Assembly: GCA_028716385.1 (NCBI GenBank)
Contig: JAQUPX010000002.1
Coordinates: 457,849 to 521,848 of the forward strand
Direction of reading: 5' to 3'
From: a bacterium
GTDB lineage: Bacteria; Hydrothermota; UBA3073; JACQXS01; JAQTXJ01
Length of the DNA stretch: 64,000 bases
Shown: in pieces, positions 59,178 through 64,000 of the stretch
Layout of the letters: the number at the start of each line of letters is the position of its first letter
Position numbering within the stretch: the stretch's first letter is position 1
The notes under the pieces: generated by a model
The model's input: the letters and a program-made list of their open reading frames with translations, nothing else
Databases searched by the model: none
Told to the model about the DNA's origin: nothing
Translations under genes and position numbers: made by a program

Positions 59178-59502
59178 CATCCCCCCATCTCCGCATCTCC
59201 CTGTCTGTTCCTTATTCGTCCTATCTCTCCTGTTTTTTCCTCTTCCTTTATATTTGATTTTTGATTTTTGATATTTGATTTATCCATCCCCCCATCTCCG
59301 CATCCCCCTGTCTGTTCCTTATTCGTCCTATCTCTCCTGTTTTTTCCTCTTCCTCTATATTTAATTTTTGATATTTGATTTTTGATTTATCTATCCCCCC
59401 ATCTCCGCATCTCCCTGTCTGTTCCCTATTCGTCCTATCTGTCCTATTTTTTCCTCTTCCTTTATATTTGATTTTTGATTTTTGATATTTGATTTATCCA
59501 TC
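59178..59502. repeat. Three tandem ~108-bp repeats
   Basis: Each unit reads from CCCCATCTCCGCATC through CTGTCTGTTCC and CTCTTCCT to the TTTGATTTTTGATATTTGAT phrase. A decayed fourth unit lies just upstream (~59085-59177). Pyrimidine-rich on the plus strand. Confidence 0.8.
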
Positions 59503-59563
59503 TCCCCTTCCCCGTATCTCTTTTTGTATCCGTGTAAATCCGTGGCTAATAATTTTTTCTGTT

Positions 59564-59721
59564 TTTTCTGCGGCAATCCTTATCTGTTGATCCTATTTTA
59601 ATGTTTTCTCCGTGTCCTCATCTGTGCTACTCCGTGTTTTGTTTCCTGTTAATCTGCGTATCCCTGCCCGCCGTTCTGTTTGGAGGGTGCGTCCCCAAAT
59701 TCTCTGTTCTTTTTCCCCGTC
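59564..59721. repeat. 158-bp direct repeat, left copy
   Basis: Nearly identical to 61330-61487 (offset 1766), differing mainly in one ~6-base patch and a C/A change. The two copies flank the gene at 59876 in direct orientation. Confidence 0.85.
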
Positions 59722-59875
59722 CCCCTTTCCCCGCATCCCCCTGTCTGGTAGCCTCAGACGCAGTAGTTGCTTTTTCTGCTATTTAATTTTTAATTTGACA
59801 TTTGTAATTTTTGATTTCTAATTCTTTCTTAATTTTATTTTAATAGTTTAATATTTTTGTATAACGGGAGGAAAG

Positions 59876-61111
59876 ATGAAAAAATGCTTGATTTTATTTT
59901 CCGCTTTATTTATTTTTACCGCAACTACCTCTAAATGCTCTGCTTACCCGGGTTGGACTGTATATGATACCTCAAACTCAGGTTTGTCTGATAATCGTAT
60001 CTATGCTCTTGCAATGGAAGGAAACAATAAATGGATTGGCACTGAATATGCTGGGCTTGTAAAGTTTGACAGCACTAACTGGACTGTTTTCAATACCTCA
60101 AATTCAAGTTTGCCTAATAATTATGTCCAGACCATTAAAACACAAGGAAGTAATATCTGGATTGGTACTTATAATGGTGGTCTTGCAAAGTTCGATGGAA
60201 CCAACTGGACTATCTATAACTCCTCGAATTCAGGTTTGCCTGCTAACTATGTCCAGGCTCTTGCACTAGAAGGAAGTAATCTATGGATTGGCACCGCCGG
60301 TCTTACGAAATTTGACGGAACTAACTGGACTGTTTTCAATACCTCAAATTCAAGTTTGCCCCATAACTATGTCCGCGCTATTGCAATAGAAGGAACTAAT
60401 AAATGGCTTGGCACTTATGGCGGTCTTGTAAAGTTTGACGGAACTAACTGGACTATCTATGATACCTCAAATTCAAGTTTGCCTCATGACTATGTCCGCG
60501 CTCTTGCACTAGAAGGAAGTAATATCTGGATTGGAACTTTGGGTGGCGGTCTTGCAAAGTTTGACGGAACCAACTGGACTATCTATGATACCTCAAATTC
60601 AGGTTTGCCCGATGACTATATCTTTGCCCTTGCAATAGAAGGAAATAATAAATGGATCGGCACTTTGAGTGGCGTTGCAAAGTTTGATGGTACTAATTGG
60701 ACATCTTATGATATGTCAAATTCAGGTTTGACTGCTGATTATGTCCAGGCTCTTGCAATACAAGAAAGTAATATCTGGATTGGAACTTTAGGTGGAGGCG
60801 TTGCAGTATATAATACAACCGGAGTCGAGGAAAAATTAAATATTAAAAATCAAAAATTAAATATAAAAACAGGACAAAACCCTTTTATTAGTTCAACCTC
60901 TATTTGTTATTCTGTTCCCTATTATACTAATACACTATTGACGATTAACGATTTATCTGGTCGTTGCATAAAAACCCTTCTCAACGAATCCAAACCCGCC
61001 GGCACTTACACCACTACCCTCACTGCAAACACATTAAAAACCGGCGTCTATTTCCTAACCCTTTCCACCGGCACTTCTAAAGTTACCAAGAAACTAACAA
61101 TCATAAAGTAA
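59876..61111 (+). CDS. Secreted 7-repeat propeller (WIGT family) with sorting domain
   Basis: A 411-residue single-propeller member of the family at 11671 and 37936. GGGAGGAAAG precedes the ATG; signal peptide KKCLILFSALFIFTATTSKC, then SAYPGW. Exactly seven WIGT repeats, with an N-terminal strand (WTVYDTSNSGL) that could close the ring by pairing with the last blade. The linker LNIKNQKLNIK is the AT phrase at 60832-60869. The sorting domain (TINDLSGRCIKTLLNESKPA) ends KKLTIIK and is nearly the same as that of the unrelated propeller at 29356. The gene is flanked by 158-bp direct repeats. Confidence 0.83.
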   Translation: MKKCLILFSALFIFTATTSKCSAYPGWTVYDTSNSGLSDNRIYALAMEGNNKWIGTEYAGLVKFDSTNWTVFNTSNSSLPNNYVQTIKTQGSNIWIGTYNGGLAKFDGTNWTIYNSSNSGLPANYVQALALEGSNLWIGTAGLTKFDGTNWTVFNTSNSSLPHNYVRAIAIEGTNKWLGTYGGLVKFDGTNWTIYDTSNSSLPHDYVRALALEGSNIWIGTLGGGLAKFDGTNWTIYDTSNSGLPDDYIFALAIEGNNKWIGTLSGVAKFDGTNWTSYDMSNSGLTADYVQALAIQESNIWIGTLGGGVAVYNTTGVEEKLNIKNQKLNIKTGQNPFISSTSICYSVPYYTNTLLTINDLSGRCIKTLLNESKPAGTYTTTLTANTLKTGVYFLTLSTGTSKVTKKLTIIK

Positions 61112-61252
61112 ATAACTTTTCTGCCAGTGTTTCTGTCATTCTGAACGTAGTGAAGAATCTAAATTTTCTCTTAATCCGTTTAAATCCGCGTTAATTTCTT
61201 TGTCTTTTCGTGCTTTCGTGGAATCTCTTTTTCTATCTCTTATAGTCTCTTT

Positions 61253-61298
61253 ACTTGGACTTTGCGCCGTAGGAGCTTAGTCCAAGTTATCCAGCTGG
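61253..61298 (-). repeat. Covarying hairpin element, copy g
   Basis: On the plus strand ACTTGGACT (61253-61261) pairs with AGTCCAAGT (61279-61287), followed by CCAGCTGG. The 65 bases 61234-61298 are identical to 63593-63657. Confidence 0.8.
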
Positions 61299-61329
61299 GT
61301 CAAATCACTGTCAAATTTTTTGTGTTCTG

Positions 61330-61487
61330 TTTTCTGCGGCAATCCTTATCTGTTGATCCTATTTTAATGTTTTCTCCGTGTCCTCATCTGTGATCCTCCC
61401 TGTTTTGTTTCCTGTTAATCTGCGTATCCCTGCCCGCCGTTCTGTTTGGAGGGTGCGTCCCAAAATTCTCTGTTCTTTTTCCCCGTC
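61330..61487. repeat. 158-bp direct repeat, right copy
   Basis: Partner of 59564-59721. Recombination between them would remove or amplify a 1766-bp unit holding the whole propeller gene. Confidence 0.85.
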
Positions 61488-62259
61488 TCCCCTCTCTCCC
61501 CGTGTCTTTCTACCCCACTTTAGTGGAGGGTTTTCGGGCTTTAGCCCTTTACTCTTCTCCCATTTCTCCCCCATCTCCCCTTCTCCGTGTCTCTTTTTGT
61601 ATCCGTGTTAATCCGTGGCTAAAAATTCTTTCTGTTCATTAGTTTCAATCTCTTACAAGTCTTAGCAAGCCCTTTCCAGTTTTACTGGATTAGGGATTGC
61701 TATCCCGCAAAGCGGGGCTTTCAGTCCCTGTTGAAATTTCTGTTTTCCGTTATTCCCTACAATGTATTACAATTAATTACTCTTTAGTTACTACAAGTTA
61801 CTATCTGTTTTTCTTTTTCTGTGCAATTCCCTTTCTGCCGTTTTGTTTTCCTGCTCGCCGCAAGAGGGGTATGTGATTCCAATTTTTATTTTATTTTATT
61901 CTATTCTTTCTTGTATGTCTTTATCTATCTGTTACAATAAATTACCACTTAGTTACAATAAGTTACTACAAGTTACTATCTGTTTTTCTTAATTCTGTGC
62001 TTTTCTGTGTAATTCTGTGGCTAAAATATTTTCTGCTTTTGTGGTCTTTTTTCGTGGTTTAGTGTTTTTGTGGCGAATCCTTTTTTAGTTTTTTGTTTTT
62101 CTTAGTTCTAACTTTACTCTACTAATACAATTAAAACTTGACAAATTCTACACGTTTCCATATCCTTATCCGTTGTTTTTTATTAACTTTATGGGACTAA
62201 ATACTTTTTTATTTGCATATAACACTTGCCCCTTGACCCTTTTTTACATACATTAACCT

Positions 62260-63357
62260 ATGATCCCGAAATTAAAAATAGGCGAATTTGAATCTAAAAT
62301 ACCCATAATTCAAGGCGGTATGAGCATCGGGATTTCTCTCTCGGGTTTGGCATCTGCTGTCGCAAATGAAGGCGGTATCGGAGTTATTGGAAGCGCCGGT
62401 ATCGGAATGCTTGAACCGGATTTTGTCAAAAATGTTAGCGCAGCTAACAAAAGGGCTTTACAAAACGAAATCCGAAAAGCAAAAAAACTGACAAAAGGAA
62501 TTATTGGCGTAAATATACTCGTAGCTCTTTCGGATTGTGATGAACTTGTACTCGCCGCAATAGATGAAGACGTAGATTTGATTTTTCTTGGCGCCGGGCT
62601 TCCCTTGAAAAACCCAAAAAATATGCCCCCGGATAGATTGTCAAAAGCCTTAGCCAAAATTATTCCTATAGTATCTTCTGCAAGAAGCGCACATATTATA
62701 TTTCAATACTGGGCAGAACATTACAAATCCGTTCCTAATGCCGTAGTCGTAGAAGGCCCTCTCGCCGGCGGACATCTCGGATTTAAAAGAGAAAACATTG
62801 ATAATCCTATTTATGCGCTGGAACAGTTAATCCCTGAAGTTATTTCTGCAATAAAACCTTTTGAAAAACAATTCAATAAAAATATCCCGGTAATAGCCGC
62901 TGGTGGTATTTACACGGGAACGGATATTTATAAAATTATGAAATTAGGCGCAGACGGAGTCCAGATGGCAACAAGATTTGTTGCGACTCACGAGTGTGAT
63001 GCTTCTCCGGCGTTTAAACAAAAATATGTAAAATGTGAAAAAAAAGATATCGGTATAATTGATAGTCCTGTAGGACTACCGGGAAGAGCAATAATAAATC
63101 AATTTTTAGAAAATGTTTCTCAAAAAATGAATAAACCTCTTATCTGCCCATGGAAATGTTTAAGAACTTGCAACTTTAGAAAAGCGCCTTACTGTATTGC
63201 TCTCGCTCTGACTAAAGCTAAACTTGGAAACAATAAAGAAGGATTCTGTTTTGCAGGCGCAAACGCATATCGCGTAGATAAAATTATCTCCGTAAAAGAA
63301 CTAATCGACAGCCTATTGGCAGAATATAAAAAAGCTGCCTCCCTCTCCCCCGCCTAA
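62260..63357 (+). CDS. Nitronate monooxygenase / NPD-like flavin-dependent oxidoreductase
   Basis: A 365-residue TIM-barrel flavoprotein of the 2-nitropropane dioxygenase family. Family words: PIIQGGMSIGISLSGLASAV, NEGGIGVIGSAG, the EGPLAGGHLGF segment with the conserved His, and PVIAAGGIYTG and KLGADGVQMATRF for FMN phosphate binding. The C-terminal ~60 residues carry a cysteine cluster (CPWKCLRTCNFRKAPYC) and a CFAGANAYRVD word, seen in the subgroup common in anaerobes. True substrate is uncertain: nitronate oxidation or an enoyl-reductase-like role are both possible. No clear Shine-Dalgarno precedes the ATG. The gene stands alone. Confidence 0.88.
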   Translation: MIPKLKIGEFESKIPIIQGGMSIGISLSGLASAVANEGGIGVIGSAGIGMLEPDFVKNVSAANKRALQNEIRKAKKLTKGIIGVNILVALSDCDELVLAAIDEDVDLIFLGAGLPLKNPKNMPPDRLSKALAKIIPIVSSARSAHIIFQYWAEHYKSVPNAVVVEGPLAGGHLGFKRENIDNPIYALEQLIPEVISAIKPFEKQFNKNIPVIAAGGIYTGTDIYKIMKLGADGVQMATRFVATHECDASPAFKQKYVKCEKKDIGIIDSPVGLPGRAIINQFLENVSQKMNKPLICPWKCLRTCNFRKAPYCIALALTKAKLGNNKEGFCFAGANAYRVDKIISVKELIDSLLAEYKKAASLSPA

Positions 63358-64000
63358 TCCTCTCCCTCCCCTCCGTTTTTCAATTTAATTTTCTGTATCC
63401 TATTATTTTTTAACCCGCAATCTTTCTGCTCCTTTTTTTCTCTGCGTTCTCAGCGACTTTTTGTTAGTTAGACTTTGCGACTTAGCAACGGAGTTTACCC
63501 CGCTGTGTCGAAGATGGAACATCCCGCCTTGGCGGTGATCCGCCATAGGAGGAGCGGGGCGCGAGATTATCTTTATCTGTTTTCTTTTTGTTTATCTCTT
63601 ATAGTCTCTTTACTTGGACTTTGCGCCGTAGGAGCTTAGTCCAAGTTATCCAGCTGGATCAAATCCCTGTTTAAATCTCTGTTTTCTGTTTTTCTTTTTC
63701 TTGCTCATCTGCGTTTATCCCTGCCCGCCACTTGTCTGCCAGTCTTCTTGGTAGATTCTGTTTGGAGGGTACGTCCAAAAATTCTTTCTGTGGCTTTCTT
63801 TTTTTGTCTTTTATTTCTTTTACTATCTATATTTTATATCTGTGTACTTCCGTGTTAATCTGTGTAAATCTGTGTGCCAATATTTTTGTATTCTTTTATC
63901 TGTCTTAATTTTTTTCCGTGTAATTCTGTGTTAATCCCTGTCTGCCATCTGTCTTCTTTTCTTTTTGATAGATTATTTTTGGTATATCTGGCAAAATTTT
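63358..64000. repeat. Intergenic repeat mosaic to the window end
   Basis: No gene is seen. 'TCTGCGTTCTCAGCGAC' phrase (63440), a half hairpin element (TTAGTTAGACTTTGCG, 63467-63482), a TTTACCCCGC word, GGAACATCCCGCCTTGGCGG (63519-63538), hairpin element copy h (63612-63657), then 'CCGTGTTAATCTGTGTAAAT' phrases. Confidence 0.75.
63612..63657 (-). repeat. Covarying hairpin element, copy h
   Basis: ACTTGGACT (63612-63620) with AGTCCAAGT (63638-63646) and CCAGCTGG (63650-63657). Identical to copy g over 65 bases including part of the host phrase. Confidence 0.8.

Larger units (their letters stand above)
58627..59875. repeat. Long repeat-rich gap upstream of rpoB
   Basis: No gene is seen. It contains the rpoB leader with an ATTCCCG...CGGGAAT hairpin (58701-58723) and a TTCCGGAG/CTCTGGAA hairpin (~58786-58803), the rpoB promoter (58893-58919), and a 52-bp two-hairpin repeat (59031-59082, same at 61509-61560). 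Three tandem ~108-bp units (59178-59502) and the first copy of a 158-bp direct repeat (59564-59721) follow. Confidence 0.8.
61112..62259. repeat. Long intergenic repeat mosaic
   Basis: No gene is seen. CATTCTGAACGTAGTGAAGAATCT (61137-61160), hairpin element copy g (61253-61298), right copy of the 158-bp repeat (61330-61487), and the 52-bp repeat (61509-61560). An outer/inner nested hairpin with CCAGT/ACTGG (61665-61702), CCCGC/GCGGGG, and two 'AGTTACTACAAGTTACTATC' runs (~61795, ~61960) follow. Confidence 0.78.

Noticed and set aside
59178..59502. Regularly repeated units that could suggest a CRISPR array
   Set aside because: Units are ~108 bp, directly joined and similar along their whole length, with no 25-40 bp repeat/unique-spacer alternation and no cas genes.
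63467..63482. A tenth copy of the covarying hairpin element
   Set aside because: Only one arm (TTAGTTAGACT) is present; the complementary arm is replaced by a TTTACCCCGC module, so it is a fragment at best.

Overview
The window looks like a low-GC bacterial chromosome segment, probably from an uncultivated anaerobe of the FCB / WOR-3 (Stahlbacteria) type. The basis is inference: seventeen predicted secreted proteins end in a roughly 80-residue C-terminal domain resembling the type IX secretion (Por/FlgD-like, 'type A') sorting domain, most of them ending in a basic KLILMK / KLTIIK-like tail. No 16S gene is present, so the phylum call is tentative. I found no phage genes, no transposase, no CRISPR array and no tRNA.

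Layout. 1-3438 (minus): RND efflux operon (TetR regulator, TolC-like channel, membrane-fusion protein, start of the RND pump). 3879-13833: secreted propeller proteins and a TonB-C-like protein. 14553-17841: GTPase TypA and an orphan membrane protein. 18166-23780: more sorting-domain proteins and two tandem TPR proteins. 24086-27029: RimO and a membrane-anchored SGNH hydrolase. 27377-35081: four secreted proteins, one a 14-repeat YVTN protein. 35446-37597: an excised middle piece of the S10/spc ribosomal operon (rpsC-rplP-rpmC-rpsQ-rplN-rplX). 37936-41718: two more secreted propellers. 41820-44828 (minus): an isolated 23S rRNA gene with its own 19-bp processing stem. 45023-49781 (minus): a compact four-gene operon of sorting-domain proteins. 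50520-58626 (minus): rpoB-rpoC-rpsL. 59876-61111: a single-propeller secreted protein flanked by 158-bp direct repeats. 62260-63357: a nitronate-monooxygenase-like flavoprotein.

The secreted proteins are built combinatorially: a repeat propeller with a whole number of blades (6, 7, 8 or 14), a junction motif G[VI]EE in most of them, a variable linker, and a sorting domain whose subtype does not follow the propeller family. They are probably exported surface proteins, but their function is unknown.

The most unusual layer is the intergenic DNA. Almost every gap is a mosaic of short repeated phrases and small hairpin modules. One hairpin element recurs at nine places with compensatory base changes, including G-T (G-U in RNA) pairs, and several copies interrupt other repeat phrases. 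Related hairpin modules swap stems between rpoB and rpoC, and some repeats lie in frame inside the linkers and sorting domains of the secreted proteins. Housekeeping operons in the window (S10/spc, str, rif, rRNA) are broken up, which would fit repeat-driven rearrangement.
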